Part shown: one piece after another, positions 49,901 through 63,264 of the stretch
Layout: every line of letters starts with the position of its first letter
How positions within the stretch are numbered: the first letter of the stretch is position 1
Assembly (NCBI GenBank): GCA_023053545.1
Contig: JAKZAN010000006.1
Span: 687,001-751,000 of the forward strand
Length of the DNA stretch: 64,000 nt
DNA from: Lepidurus packardi
Lineage: Eukaryota; Arthropoda; Branchiopoda; Notostraca; Triopsidae
Direction of reading: 5' to 3'
The notes under the pieces: generated by a model
The model's database searches: none
The model's input: the letters and a program-made list of their open reading frames with translations, nothing else
Told to the model about the DNA's origin: nothing
Made by a program: the position numbers and the translations under genes

Positions 49901-51852
49901 GATTACGAGATTAATCTTAGATTCCCCTCGGTCATCTGCGATCTTTTATGTTGGAAGAAACCCTCCTTTCGGCAGTCTAATTAGTGCCTTGCTCTGGTAA
50001 AGGTTGGTCAACACATCGTTAGAATGACTCACGCCCCAAAGAAGCGGTAACACGACTTTCCCATTGCTAAAGCTAAACACATGACGCATGACTTATTGAC
50101 TTCGGTAGGGCTCACGCTCCTCGTGGAAGTGATGTGATAAGCTGGAACGCCATATATAAGCAACAGTAGACCCGGTTCACGGACTTTTAAAGCTCAACTT
50201 GTGGGTTTTTAAATGACGTCATCGCTTTTTTCTGGCGTGGTGTGTGCATTGCTGATTCGAGTTGCCGGCTGCGAAGTCAGAGGATAAAAAAATAACGTAA
50301 AAAACTCAGCATGACCAAACACCTGTCCTACCTTTCCTATCAAACTCATCCCCACACATCAATCTCATCGCAGAAGATCACGCTGGGAAAAGCAAGGCAA
50401 CCGGTTCTCCACGCTGAGATCAGCATCGCATTCCAGCGCCATAAACTATTTGCTTTCGATCACTTGACTTGACTGAAAAAGGACTGGAGACCGTAACTAC
50501 ATTCAGCAGCTCCACGAACTTAATGAACTGACGCATCCACAGGCATGCCTTCAGCATGATCATCATCATAGCCTCTACTTAACCTCCCCAGAGAGAAACG
50601 GCGGCCTTTTCATTTCGTTTGCCATGTCGGACAAACCTTCAGTTCTGGGAATCTGGTTATCTTGATTTTCCCGTTTCGGTTAGCCTGCAGAACAAATTGC
50701 GGTCTCAGAATCTTAGGAAAGAAACTGAAGAAAAAGTAACTCTCGGATTTCCCCAGGAAATTCTACGTGGTCCGGAAACTGAGTGCTCCTTTTATTTTCC
50801 GTTACATACAACAGCAAATATGAGCGCATTGCATTGAAGTAGCTAGTCCAAGCTTCCAGGGTCTCTGTTGGATGCCCAGATGAAAATAAAGCAGATTACC
50901 AAGAGACAAAAGTTTATTAGCACGCAGTGTTGCGTTGCCGTCGAACTCGATGCGAGGCGGATAAGTACACCTGAATGACGTCAGTGCGCAAGAAAGCTTA
51001 TGACTCACGGCCCTGCTCCCTAATGTAGGACAAGTATATGCGTCTAGGGTGAAAAACATGCTCCCCTAAACCTTAGACTATTGAGAGCGCCGACCTCTGC
51101 ATGATCCAATACATGCGTCTGCCGAAAAGACGGGTCTTCGCACTTAACAATGCGGGAATCAAATGTATGGGGAGAAGCTGAGGCATTCGACGCTTAAGAC
51201 GTCTTGGAGTGTCAGAGCGCGACGGAATTGTCTAGAGAAGCATTTCTTCCTCGGCCTTTCCTATCCCGAGTTGCTGATAGATTAGATGCCATTACAGACA
51301 CTCATGTCAAGGGAATGGAATGATTGTAACGTCGTAAGGAAAATGAGCAAGGGGAAAGAAGCTATTTGAAGCATGACGCATCACCTGGATACTTCCATGG
51401 CTTGTAAACCCAGGACTATATGAACATGTAGGGCACTGCACTGACATTTTACCGTTATTGTGGTGTTTGACCGAGAAAACAAATAATTTAATTAAACTTT
51501 TCTGTATTCTTTTGCAGAAGAAGCCCGTGTTACGCAAAGTGGCGTGTTAATTCATTGCCATGCTGGCATTTCGCGTTCACCCACGATTGCCTTGGCCTAC
51601 CTCATGCGCCACACCAATTTGTCGTTGATTGAAGCATACTCTTTGATCAAGCAGCGCAGATCCATCATCTCCCCCAATTTAAACTTCATGGGACAACTCT
51701 TGGAGTTCGAACAAAGTCTCAAAGGTTCCGCATTGTCAACCAGTTCATCGGCACCCAAAGGCGTCACATCACCGCAGTGTCGACACGTGACGTTACAAGG
51801 AAGGTGGACAGATCAATCTACCAATGATATGGACGCCGGTTGCTTCGTCTGA
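43938..51852 (+). CDS. DUSP10: MAP-kinase phosphatase, DUSP10/MKP-5 type
   Basis: Dual-specificity phosphatase that inactivates JNK and p38. Exons: 43938-44014, 46334-47502, 48867-49277 and 51518-51852; 663 residues, all phases consistent. A long low-complexity N-terminal region is followed by a rhodanese/CH2 MAPK-docking domain ([27 protein letters not shown] written in two conserved halves around the DCRPF and HIQGA motifs). Then comes a Ser-rich linker and the catalytic domain. The general acid is Asp535 in LPAADS; the active site is His565-Cys566 to Arg572 (HCHAGISR). The [16 protein letters not shown] block points to DUSP10 rather than DUSP6 or DUSP1. Exon 1 (26 residues) is supported by a perfect GTAAGT donor and matching phase only. 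AATAAA lies at 52246. Confidence 0.9.
44255..51007. promoter_or_regulatory. Cluster of AP-1 and CRE sites in the phosphatase introns
   Basis: Perfect TGACTCA/TGAGTCA heptamers start at 44255, 44430, 45508, 46164, 48221, 49597, 49613, 50025 and 51001. Perfect TGACGTCA octamers start at 45473, 50214 and 50976. At even base composition about one heptamer and 0.1 octamer would be expected over this gene. All are in introns. Confidence 0.6.
45690..46162 (+). promoter_or_regulatory. Possible alternative first exon and promoter of the phosphatase gene
   Basis: A less A/T-rich block inside intron 1 ends in CTTGCAAG followed by GTGAGT at 46163, a strong donor facing the exon at 46334. The first in-frame methionine in that exon is at 46506 (residue 84 of the long form). 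A spliced transcript starting here would thus make a protein without the first 83 residues. A 69-codon frame with a hydrophobic start (45878-46084) lies in it and is probably leader sequence. The 5' limit given is approximate. Confidence 0.35.
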
Positions 51853-52245
51853 CAAAGCAAGTTTATACATCCTTTTTGCAGCCAGAAAACCTCCATTCAT
51901 ACCAGACCAAACGAAGCTTCAGCAGTGCCAAACTTGGCCCAAGTATCCCATATCCTTACTGATTGACAGGTGTGCAAACAACACGACAGGAAGACGCTTT
52001 GGGGCAAGATTACAGAAACAATGATGCTCTGGCTAAGAGCATGTTTTGAGTGTAGGGATTTGCGATTGCGTTAGTACCTGGGCGACTTCCCAGAAAAGAC
52101 CTGTATAATTTATGTATAAAAAGACGACAAATAGTTTGGGTCTAGTCAGTCCGGTCGTAATGTTGTGGTTAGTTCAGGTGAAAAGCCCCTTCCCACGCGA
52201 GTTGGTGCCTTGTGTCCTGTCTTGTCATTTTAGATCTTGTGATTT

Positions 52246-52251
52246 AATAAA
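52246..52251 (+). promoter_or_regulatory. Poly(A) signal of the phosphatase gene
   Basis: AATAAA 393 bp after the stop codon, in a T-rich context. Confidence 0.5.
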
Positions 52252-54219
52252 AATTATCCTTTCTCAAAAACGCCGGTATTATATTTATGTGCCTACGGTA
52301 CAGAGAGTTTCCAGTGGCCGATTTGGACGCGAATGGAGTGGGTCGACCCATAAGCTGCCGTTGCCTTCATGAAACGTATGCATGAGTCAGTACGTGCATA
52401 AATTTGGGCCCTCGTTCACTCCATATTCCCCTTCCACTATTACACATTTTCGCGTTTTTTTATTTTTCCTTTTTTGGGATAATATTGTCATAAGCATAGT
52501 TCCCTTACAGTATTTGGTATCGTGACTTTATCTCGTCCAGGTGCCAGAGACACAAGCTCGCTAATAATATGCACACCCTTCCCGGTTTGTAGCTTTCAAC
52601 GTATAGGACAGTGTCATGGACAGGATGCGAATCCACCCTCTATTATGTATACTAAAGAGGGGGATACAAGAGACGACGATGAATTACGGGGCTTAGTGAA
52701 TCATCCCTTAAAAGACCGTCATAGAAAGGCGCTGCGATTCTGGGTCAAAAGGGGTTGCTGCTCTACGGGCCCGATACCCCGATGTTGCTGGATGATGTCA
52801 TATAGGGGTAGAGTATACATCGGGGATAGGAAGCTGTGGGTGATACTCTTGTGCTCTCCATGAATAACAAGAGGAAAAGAACGCATGGCGAGTAAATTGT
52901 ATGCCGTGCGGGAGGCTGATGTTTGGCCTGCTGGGTGTACAGAGCAGATCTGTATGGGTGAGTCACTGGCGAACTCGACGGTACAGAAAAGATATGCTCG
53001 ATTAAGATAACATCGCCAATTAGAATGAAAAGCTAATGGGATGGCTATTGGAGATGCCAGTGTTAAATACACGCCCTGTAAGGGGGAAATCACAGTCTGT
53101 GTCCAAGCTGAAAAGCCTACGGAAGCTCTGGATTTTTCACTCCCCCTCGCCGATTAGTTAATTTTACGAGGAAACACATCATAAGCAACAACGAAACTTG
53201 TAAGCTTCGGAAAGTTGGGGAGAAGTCCGTAGGATCGTTAGGAGAGGGGTGTGCTTAATTGCCAGCTTTTTCATGTGTTAGGATGTGCTGCCTCCGGAGG
53301 CGAATAAATATAAGACGATGGCCGTAACTGATGCTCAGCAACTAATGATGACGGAGTCAGCTTGTCATAAAGCAACGAGCTTTACGACAAAACAGAATAC
53401 CGTGTAGGTCCATAGGGATTCCCGCAAGCAATACGATGAACCCTACAGAACTTGTGTCTTACCTAGATTAACCTTGAACCCTCCAACTGCTTATTTAGAT
53501 GTTTCTGAAGTGTGTTCACAAATAAAAGAGCACTTTACCTTATAAAAAAAAGAAATGTGATGAGCGAGCAGAACAACGGTAAATATAGAACACACACAAG
53601 CCTTCAAGTCAAGGGGAGATGGCCGGCCCAAGCTTTCGGACGCACCGATTTCTCGGCTGAAGAGCCCTGGGAAAATGGGAAAGAGGTTTTCGATTGTTTT
53701 CAAGTAGGGTTCCGCTTAGAAAAAACTACTTACCTTTGTTGGATATCATCCTTTTATACTGGTCTTATTTACACAGATTGCTTGTGGTCACTATTGGTAA
53801 TTTTTTGTAGTGGATACGATAACCATTTTAAGACTAAAAAGCAATTTAAAGGTTTTTAAAATTTTTATTTAAGAAATGAAAATAAACTTGCCAAACAAGC
53901 AAATAACCTTTCCCGCCACTAAGCTAGAAAAGATAAAAGAGAAGCAAAGAAACACATAGTCCTGGTACCTGTCGAAGACAATGTGAAATGCTGTGAGTAT
54001 TTCATATTAGTCAGTAGATGTCAATGCTGGTTTTTGTAATACAAAGTTTTGAATGGGTTTGCTTCGCGGGTTTTTGAGTTTGTTGTCTTGCTGCAGATGC
54101 AGCGCCTTTTTCAGCAAGTTGAAACTGGAGGTAGACAGAACTTTGATTTTGCTAAGATTATGCTAAATAGTTAGACAAATTTGCTGGTGTGAGATTCGTC
54201 TGTGTTTCTATTCGACAAT
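52252..54219. other. Intergenic stretch before the VRK gene
   Basis: No supported exon seen. Two more TGAGTCA heptamers (52383 and 52959) occur here, downstream of the phosphatase gene. Confidence 0.5.
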
Positions 54220-56631
54220 ATGCCACCTAAAACGGCGAACAAGGCTGGAACTACAGCCAAAAAAAATGCTAAAGCACGGCCAAAAAACGGTCACAAACTG
54301 CCAGATCCAATCTGTGAAGGCGAAATCTTGAGGGACACTAGCAAAAAGCAATGGAGGTTAGGCAAATCAATAGGAAAGGGTGGTTTTGGTGAGATCTATA
54401 CAGGTAAGGTGATATTTTTTATTTGTTCTGTAGCATTTAATCGCTTCTTCTGTAGGTTCTGATCAAATTGACCGTCCTGTCGGGTCGGACGCCAAGTGTG
54501 TTGTAAAGATTGTAAGGTTTTTCCTAAAATGAGAAGAAGATGGGTAAATTAATGCGTTATTCTACTTGTAGGAACCACATAGCAATGGTCCTTTATTTGT
54601 CGAGATGAATTTTTATATACGATGTGCCAAACCAGAATTAAGTAAAGTTCATTATTTTGTTGTCGCAGTACTTTACTGAGCGTTAAATTTGGTCACATTC
54701 TAGTTGATTCTTGGATCAAGTCCAAAAAGTTAAAGCACCTTGGAATGCCAAGATTTATTGGTTCTGGTTCACATGAGTACAAGGGTGAAAAGTACCGCTT
54801 CATGATCATGGAAAGGTTCGGCACTGATGTACAGAAGCTGTTGGATGCAAATGGGAAACGTCTACCTTTTCAAACCGTCTGTAACCTCTGCCTCCAAATA
54901 GTATAATATATCATTTTACCGAGGCGTTAAAAGCGTTCGCTTATTTTATTTTATCTTAGATCGATGTTTTGGAGTACATTCATTCACGGAACTATGTTCA
55001 TGCGGATATTAAGGGTTCAAATTTGCTGCTGGGTTTCCAGAAGAACCAGCAAGACCTTGTATTTTTGGTTGATTATGGACTTGCTTGCCGCTATGTTGGC
55101 AGTGATGGTGTCCATAAGGAATACAAGCCAGATCTCCGTAAAGCGCACAATGGTACCATTGAATTTACAAGCAGGGATGCACACATTGGAGGTATATATA
55201 TTCTTTCTTCTCTGTTCTTAACGCTAATTTTTCTTGCTTTTTCTTTAGCCAACGCGCGTAGGAGTGACTTGGAGATTTTGGCATACAATGCGGTTCAGTG
55301 GTTGTGTGGCAGGTTACCTTGGGAAGACAACTTGAAAGATTGTGAGTATGTCGCGCGACAAAAGGATCGCTACATGAAAGACATTCCAGCATTTTTAAAG
55401 ACCTGTTTCCCCACTGGACACCCGCGTAATTGAGCTTAGTTAGCTTTTGTATTTTACCTAATCCTGTGTTTTTTAGCTGCCGCCGAAAAGTTTTTGAGAT
55501 ACGTGGCTAATTTAAAATTTGAAGATGCTCCAGACTATAATCACTGCCGTCAGCTGTTTAGGCAGGGTTTGAAGGAAGCTGGCCTTCCAGACGATGGCAA
55601 ACTAAAATTTACATCACAAGCTTCACCGAAGAAGACTAAGAAGGCGATCGCAACTCCTGCTGTAGTGAGTCCCCGACCTGCTAAGTTAGCAGCTTCCAAG
55701 CGTGCAGAACAGCTTGTCAATGAAGCCATTAAGCCCCAACGAACAACCAGAAGTAACCCCGATTCGCCAAGCCTAAGTCTTGCTGGAACGGAGGACGAAG
55801 CTGACGGACCTAGTTTATCGAAAATAGCCAAGCTTGGCCATAGCAAGAAGGCGTCGTTAAAGTCAAAACGAAGAACGCCCAAGAAGCGTGATCCTTCCTT
55901 AGCAAATCCCACACCTGTCATGTTAGCTTTGATGAAGAAGTTTAAAGAACGGTCTCAATCTCCCAGTCTTCCGCCCAAGAAGAAGCTTGGCAGGTAAAAC
56001 GAATACTAGTTATTGGAATACAGTATTTGAAACAAAAAAACGTTTTAGTCGCAATTCCAGCGGTTCTTGCAGTCCTTCAGTAGAAGGCGAAGCTATCCCC
56101 ACGCCGGCCATGGAAGACGTCATTGAACGCCGCAACGAACGACAAAGCATGGGACTAACTGGAGCCCAGTCTTTCTATGTAACGCCAACTAACAGCCCCA
56201 ATAGCGACGCAACGAACACAAACTCGCCTCCCTCTCTGAATGCTGTTCCCACGTCACCAGCTTTGCTTTGTGTCACCAAGGACCGTCCTCGGCCCCCACG
56301 GTTATCTCGAATCAAGAGTACTTCCACGGAAGGAAGCGATGAGAGTACTCCACCCGCGAAGAAGAAAAAGAGGTTACTGGGACGCAGAAAGCATGCAGTG
56401 ATGAGTGACTCAACTGAAACAACTCCGTCCCCAAGCCTTCTGAAACGTAAGAAAGCTAAGCCTGTGGGATTAGCAGTCAAACGCACGGCCGAGATTGCAA
56501 CCCAGACCTCTCCTTCTGTTTACATGTCGCACTTACGCATCACGCGTTCCCGAGCCGCGAATGTTTGTTTGCCTGCGAGTTCGCCAGTGGTAGTTACACT
56601 GGACGAAAGTGGAGATCTGTTTTCGGATTAA
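54220..56631 (+). CDS. VRK1: Vaccinia-related kinase, VRK1/ballchen (NHK-1) type
   Basis: Nuclear Ser/Thr kinase; relatives phosphorylate BAF and histone H2A and act in mitosis and germline chromatin. Exons: 54220-54403, 54456-54511, 54572-54641, 54704-54900, 54960-55191, 55249-55425, 55477-55993 and 56049-56631; 671 residues. Kinase marks: glycine loop IGKGGFGEIY, catalytic HADIKGSNLLL, DYG in place of DFG as in active VRK1, and GTIEFTSRDAH. The kinase ends near residue 340. About 330 residues of Ser/Thr-Pro and Lys-rich tail follow, with basic runs such as PAKKKKRLLGRRK likely serving as nuclear signals. The tail is much longer than in human VRK1 (396 in total) and nearer to insect NHK-1. 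Tail-to-tail with TSC2. Confidence 0.92.
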
Positions 56632-56804
56632 GCGCCCTTTTTTCAGTAGGATAGACTGAAACGTTAAACTGTTTTGGATAACACGCGTTTGGCGTAAATT
56701 TAACCAATTTTTAAATCTTTGTTTTTTTACGTAGCCTCTTCCCTCAATACATACAACCCACGTATCAAATTTCTTACAAGTTATGAGCCTATTTTTTTAT
56801 GAGC

Positions 56805-59800
56805 CTATGCGAATTCGGTAAAATCTAATAGTAAAGAATTACGTTTGGGACCCATGCCTCCTCCCTGGGAAAATTGATGTTCGGACTGGCAGACTTCTTG
56901 CAAAATCTTGGATTTTATCCGTTTTATTTGGTGAAGCCTCTTTAACCAGTTGGAGGAGAAAGGTTCGTCGCTTCTTGCTTGACATATGTGAGCTGCCAAC
57001 TAGAAATTGCATTAAATTGGTTAGATATTCAACTTGGCACACAACGAAGCTCTTACGTGGGCATGTAGAGCCAGCTGGCGGGCCAAAATGGCTACATTAT
57101 TATCCGAAACAAGCTTGGGTTCGTTATTGCCCAGCATTTCGTTCAATTCTGGCCGTTCTGGCCGACAACGCACAGAAACTAAATTAGTTGAATGTTCTAA
57201 AGGCTCGATAATCACACAGGCATATGTACACTGCCCCTGTAAAGTAATGATTAGATGTTTGCGGTGTTAACAACCCAGGTTCATTACTTTAATTGTTTTC
57301 ATCGAGTATTCTTCGCCGCTGTCGTTGTATACGATAGTTACAGGGTCATTGCCGATGTGCAGCTTTTTGTTATTGCACAAAGGATTATTGGGCAAGGTCG
57401 GCATTAACGTAGCTACGTGGAAAACCACCTATGATTACCCACAAAGAGTCAGCACCCTTCGTTTGCTAGTACAACTTTATGGACCTACTTTCAAAACATC
57501 GTCTTCCCACATGTAAGCAATTTTGCCGTCGTTGCCTTTTCGATCCAAACCTCCATTATAAGTCTGAGGATCAAGCTCTTCCAACTTGACCAAGCTCCCA
57601 AGTCCCTGCCGGAATACCAAACACGCCCATCGCAAATGATGATTTGATACGATAATAAAAATAGAAGAGAAATACCTGAATAAATTGCACATAACGTAAG
57701 GATCCATGCTGATTGGCTAAAATCGCAGTTTCGTTGCCCGCTTGGCCCTTACCCACATAGACGACGCCAACCTTGTGTGTTTCGTACGGAAGAATAAGAT
57801 CCAAATTGCCCATAGCTCGTTCCATTGCTTCCGTTTTGGGTACGAGCAGAGGGGAAATGGCTGGCTTTCCAAACTCGCTGCTGTAGTATAACTGCACAAA
57901 CACAAAACTACGAACAAATAGCGTCAAATCTATTGTCTATTGCAGTAGCTACCATTCCAGGATGACAACGTACCTGGGACTCACACCAGCTCGCATAGTT
58001 GACGTGCTAATACTTCCATCCTTATTTAGGGCCAACGTGGGACCAATGGTTCCTCGTCGTGCAGCTAAACTCTCAACTGAACTACCGTCTGACATGCTCC
58101 TGCGGATGTTGGCCATATTGCTAGGCATCGTATTGACACGACTGCGGAAACCCACAGGTGGCAAACCAATGTCTTCATCACTAATCTTTAGGTGAGTAAA
58201 TGGCGTGGTCGAAAGCTTAACAGAAGAAGTCAGTTCCACCTCAACCTTCTCTTTCTCCCTCGATTCAGCTTCACACAGCAATCTGCTGTCTAAACATGCC
58301 TCTGCAACTTTGGGCTCATTTTCAAGGTGACTATCCACGTCTTTTCCCAAAGAAGAACTCAGTTGTTCCTCAGGGATGATCTCGCAGCCTTTCCTACTAA
58401 AAAAAAAGTACGATGAACACAGTTTCGAGCAAGTTTTTCTACACTAACCTGACATCTTTAATGGAAGGTTGTCGTACTACACGGCCTCTTCGAGTCTCAC
58501 ATTCGTCGTCATCATCATCAGGCCGATTCTCTCTCTCCCTGATGGGAAAAGCAGGGCTTTTTGCATCAAAGTCAAGACTGGGAATGGGAGCGTGCCCAGG
58601 ACTGCGCATTTTACTGTCTTCCAAGTCCAATGTGGGAGACATAGGCGAGGCCGGGCATGGCTGATGATTCAAGCCTTCTGTGGCGTTGAACTTGATGTCC
58701 GGCACAGAGGCACCAGTCCAATTAATGTCATCTAAAGGCGGCAAAAAAGCCGAGGTAGGATCTGCGTCGGTAGGAATGTTGTAGGCAAAAAGCGGCTGGT
58801 TTTGCACTCGCATGATCCAAGAAGTATCTCCTAAACCAAACCAAGAGTCATTAAACCATACTCGACTTAAAAACCAAGCCTTTTCAACCTGTTGGTCTTC
58901 GAACGTGGATTTCGGCCCAACCTTGGCACCAGCATATGCAGACACCCATTTGTGCAGGCTTGGCTCGTACTCGCTGGTCTAAGCTAGCATGGGTAGCCTG
59001 TTCAAAATCGGTCCTGCCCTCAGCTGAAGTCCTATGGCGCGACCTTCTTTGCTGTGGAGGGGCTTCTGCAGTCTAAAGTATGCCAACATACCCATACATT
59101 ATAAGTTTACAAAAGCGAAAAGATACCTCGCTTCCTAAAATCGCAGATTTGTGTCTCCTCCGCGATCCATGCTCAATTTCCACGTCCTGGCCATTAGCCA
59201 CCGCGCTCGCCGATACTATCTTCTTTATTTGAAGCCTGCAGGTCAAGTAACAGCGATCACAAAGGCCCTGTTTGCTAGCGCTGGCCAGTTGAACACAACC
59301 GCTGGTAGTAACGGTAATTAATTGGTATCCCAGTAACCAAGTTTGGCTGTGTCCTTGTGCTAGTAGACGCGCAGTGGAAGGCGACCTGGAATCAAAGACA
59401 ATTTATAACAATTTTGTAAGCATAACTAGACAAGTAGCACCTCCGGGTTTGAGGATGGCAAGTAGCGTAAGTGTAACGAGCCATGAAATCTAAGGTAACT
59501 TCAGTGAGCTCTGTATGGAAGTTGTGGAGCATTGTTTCGTCCATACGTGCCCCGTCTTTGCGTAGTGATCCCTTACAGAATGAATTAGTTTGCTAAAATG
59601 TAACAAAAGCGAAACCCAATAGCAAAATAAAAAAGGTGGGAGATTTAGAAGTTTACTTGGTCTGTTAAGCTGGAGCTTCTCTTCCTGTTGGATGAATCTT
59701 CGTTCACCATTTCTGGCCTCTGTAAACCTTCTTCGCAAGGAAGTATAACGTTACTCCGTAAGCCCTATGCACAAATTCGATAAGAGGCATTGCAGCAACA

Positions 59801-62800
59801 TGCAAAGGAAACGTACCGAAACTATAAACTTCACAAAGCCTCTCCTAAAGGGCGTCTTGCATTTGAGGAACCAAAACGCGATGACGCGATGTGCCAAAGA
59901 CACCGTATAATGGTTAAACTTGAACGGATTGGTGAACGCCAAAGCTATAGCGAAGATACTCATGTACTGATCTTCCACAAAACTGCCGTAGACTTGCGGC
60001 AAGCGAATCAGAGCTATTGCAATAAAATCTAGGTACAAACAAGCGTTTATCAATGGGTAAATTTCATATTACTGGAAAGGAACTCCAAAATTGGTGCCGC
60101 GCTCTGGACCGTGGCCGAGAGTTTGGATAGATTGAGAAGGACTTCCGGAAGCATCTTGTACATGGTTTCTCTCATTTCCAGCGCCGAAATGGTCAAAGCC
60201 ACGATGCAACTTTTGGTAGCTGACTTAAGTCCAGCTTCGAGGCACTTGACCAAACGCTGCTGAACGTCCGCTTTCAGGTAAGCATGATAAGCAGCCAAAG
60301 ATGTGAGAACAGGAAAGACGAATGCTTGAAAATCTGCTCGTAAAAACTTGGGCGGAGCATTCCGCAGGCTCTCTGGATTGCTTAAAGAGCGGTCGCTTAC
60401 CTACCGCCGAAAACCAGATGTGTAACTTGGAATTTAAGACATAGTTAAAGACCCTTACCAAAGAACACAAGGCATTAGCCACGTAATCTACATCACTCCC
60501 GTTCCGGGATAGTATCAATGCTTTATTGCTCAACACATGTGGAATTTCCTTTAGGACAAGTTCCAGAATTCTCCAATCTTGAAAGAATACAACAGATTTA
60601 TTAATAAGGTCTACGATTAGGGAACACTTACCTCTTTCTTTCTTAAGACAGGTAATAGCTGACATACAAGCTTCCGCCAGTGAGATATGGGTTACTCGAC
60701 AAGGAGGCAGACTGGGTGCTGCTTGATTCACGGCGACGGGATCGGTAGTAGCTGACGGCGTTTTATTGCCAATCGAGGACCTCCGGGACACGGGATTCCG
60801 TTCTCCATGCTTATGGTCCACAATTAGGTACGGAGAGAAACGAGACTGGCCTACAAAGCCTAGTCGGTAATCAGAATCAGCTCGGATTTGCAATAAACAC
60901 TCGAAAATCTAGCCAAACGTAAGTTGTTAGGTTCAGTTAAGTTAGCCACACATGTTGGTTTCTTTTTTTTCTTTTTACTGTGTAACGTATTGCCGTGGCT
61001 ACATCGCAAGACAATGGCCTTTTATAATGGTTATCTACATGCCGAACTAGTAGCTTGTAAGCTTTCAAAGCGTGGCTGGAAGGAAGTTCGTAGACTTTGT
61101 GCTTAAATACTTGCGTCAAGCCCTGCACCGCTGTCTGGACATCCAAAAGTTCCGAATCTTCGACTATGGACACTGCATCCATCGGATGATCAAATGGACG
61201 ATCGAGAATCTATTTTAAAAAAAAATATTAAAATATTATAATCAACTTAAGGAGATTGAATCTACTTTTCGCAACAGGAGCAAAATATCCAAAGCGTGAT
61301 TGCTAGTGCAATGCATAACAGCTTCTATCATCAAGTTGACGACTGCTGTACGCACTTGATTGTCTGGCTCTGCATCAATGTGCTGAAGACTGGGGATAAT
61401 AACATGATCCAACAATTCGTCTTCATATAGCGCTCTAAGAAAAGTCACCGTATAGATTGTACACTATTCTAACCACCACAAATCACCTATGCTGAACAAG
61501 CATTGACGTCAGCAATTCCAACGCTTTTAGTTTAATAGTCGGCCTAAGTTCTCGAACCAAGAACTTGTCCATTAGACTAGCAAGTGTCTGAATCCAATCT
61601 GATTTGGCTGGAGTTAACGAATTCCACATGAAAGTTAACAGATGGAATACTGAAATTTCCTAAAAGAATAAGGGGGTAAGTAGTAAACAGTGCTTTGGGT
61701 CCAAGAAACAAGAATTACCGGTCTTTGAGCTACGCACTGATCGACTATCCCATAGAAATGTTCGAAATTCCCGCCAAAATAGCAATGACAGATGGACTGC
61801 TCAATGGAGGTTAGAATTTCATGAAAGACGGTTGAAATTGCAGCATGATCTAGAATATTACCAGACTGAGATGACGTTCACAAGTTCCACTAAAATTACT
61901 TGTATGTGGAAGGGATTTCTCGAGCATTTCCAAGATTAAATCCCAAACCACAGATGGTAGATCGCTCATTCTGACACGCAAAAGTCGCTGGAGACTAAGC
62001 AAAACTTCATACGTCACCAGCGGATGCTGACATGATAAAGCTTCTCTTAACGATGGCAAGACTACTATCGGAGAATGGTTTAAGCCAGCCACACTCTTGG
62101 AGGTCCATAAAGCCATGCTTAAACAAAACACAGCACCCCGAGTTAAAGCCACTTCTTGACGTATTTCTGGAGTTTGCAGAAATTTTAAGAGTGTATACAA
62201 AGCGGTGCTTCCTAAATATGTCCCTAGCAGATTACGCATAACCTAGTAGGCAAAATATTCTTCGAAACTGTTTAACCCCGCATAAAATAGATTTTACCTT
62301 CCACGCATCTGCACAATAAGCTTTTTCATTGACCAGTCTGCAAAGGCCTGACGTAAAACATGGAACAGCATCGGTGGGAAGGTTACTGTAACACACGATA
62401 GCATCCAAAACCGATAAGCAAAGAATCACTTCTTCCTTGGGTATATTGCGGCAGGAAACAGCACAAAGATGCCTACAAGCATCAAATTTAGAACTGAAGT
62501 TCATTAAAGACGTTTTTCTTACTGGACAATGTCCGATATTACTCCTGGGTCGAGGTACGCCGCATTAAACTTGATGATCTTTTCCAAAATGGGCAAAAAA
62601 TCGACAAAACTTGCAGCGGCAGCAATCTTCGGAAGCCAACGCACCAAAAAAGTACCAATATGTTCTTCAAAATAGAGCAAGTCTTTTCCATTGTCAGTAA
62701 GTGCTTTCAAGAGCTCCAAAAACAAGCTCAGGTCTTCCGCTTTGTCTGACTGGTTAATTAATCCAAAAAGCTTAGCTCGAAACAATCCTAGCCTCTCCGT

Positions 62801-63264
62801 CTGTCCTGCAATCAGTTGCCGGAACAAAGTTAAAACTGCATGCCGATATTCTCTTTGAACAGACGGCTGCAGCAGATCTTCCAAACATACCCATAACGTT
62901 TCAACAGCATTCTATAAAACGAGAAAATAAAAATGAATTGACTGAAAATAACGAAGTAATATTCAGGTCTCAGAATTTAATTAGTACTTCTTCTAATCGT
63001 TTGGTAACCACTATTTCTCCCAGTTCCTTGATAACTTTTAACCTCTGAAGGATAGGAGACTTCGGGCCAATTTCCGTCTCGATTTCCGGAGTCAAAATGA
63101 ACTCCGCTCGGAGCTTTGGCACGCCTAGTATAAAAATAGGTATGAATCTACGTTGATCTTTAGTCTGCTGTCAACATTTTACCTGGTTGCGTGTTCGTGC
63201 CCGGTTTCGTAAACCGGAAAAACTGTTTCAATTTTTCAGGAAATGTTTTGTCCTTGTTCGCCAT
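56805..63264 (-). CDS. TSC2: Tuberin (TSC2), Rheb GTPase-activating protein
   Basis: GAP subunit of the TSC complex; it turns off Rheb and so mTORC1. Twenty-three exons: 63183-63264, 62988-63124, 62523-62911, 62298-62472, 61900-62242, 61719-61849, 61487-61659, 61266-61434, 60979-61209, 60632-60908, 60459-60577, 60073-60400, 59817-60028, 59657-59764, 59441-59571, 59127-59385, 58449-58978, 57974-58396, 57676-57907, 57489-57605, 57288-57428, 57057-57236 and 56805-56999. They total 1,693 residues in frame (human 1,807). The HEAT-like N-terminal half includes MRNLLGTYLG and DAIVCYSNLP. A Ser-rich middle precedes the GAP domain (about 1406-1625), which holds the Asn thumb at about 1549 in GNDPVTIVYNDSGEEY. 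The C-terminus is LLLDFTEFA. An in-frame stop precedes the start. The 59126-58979 intron may hide a small optional exon. Confidence 0.93.
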
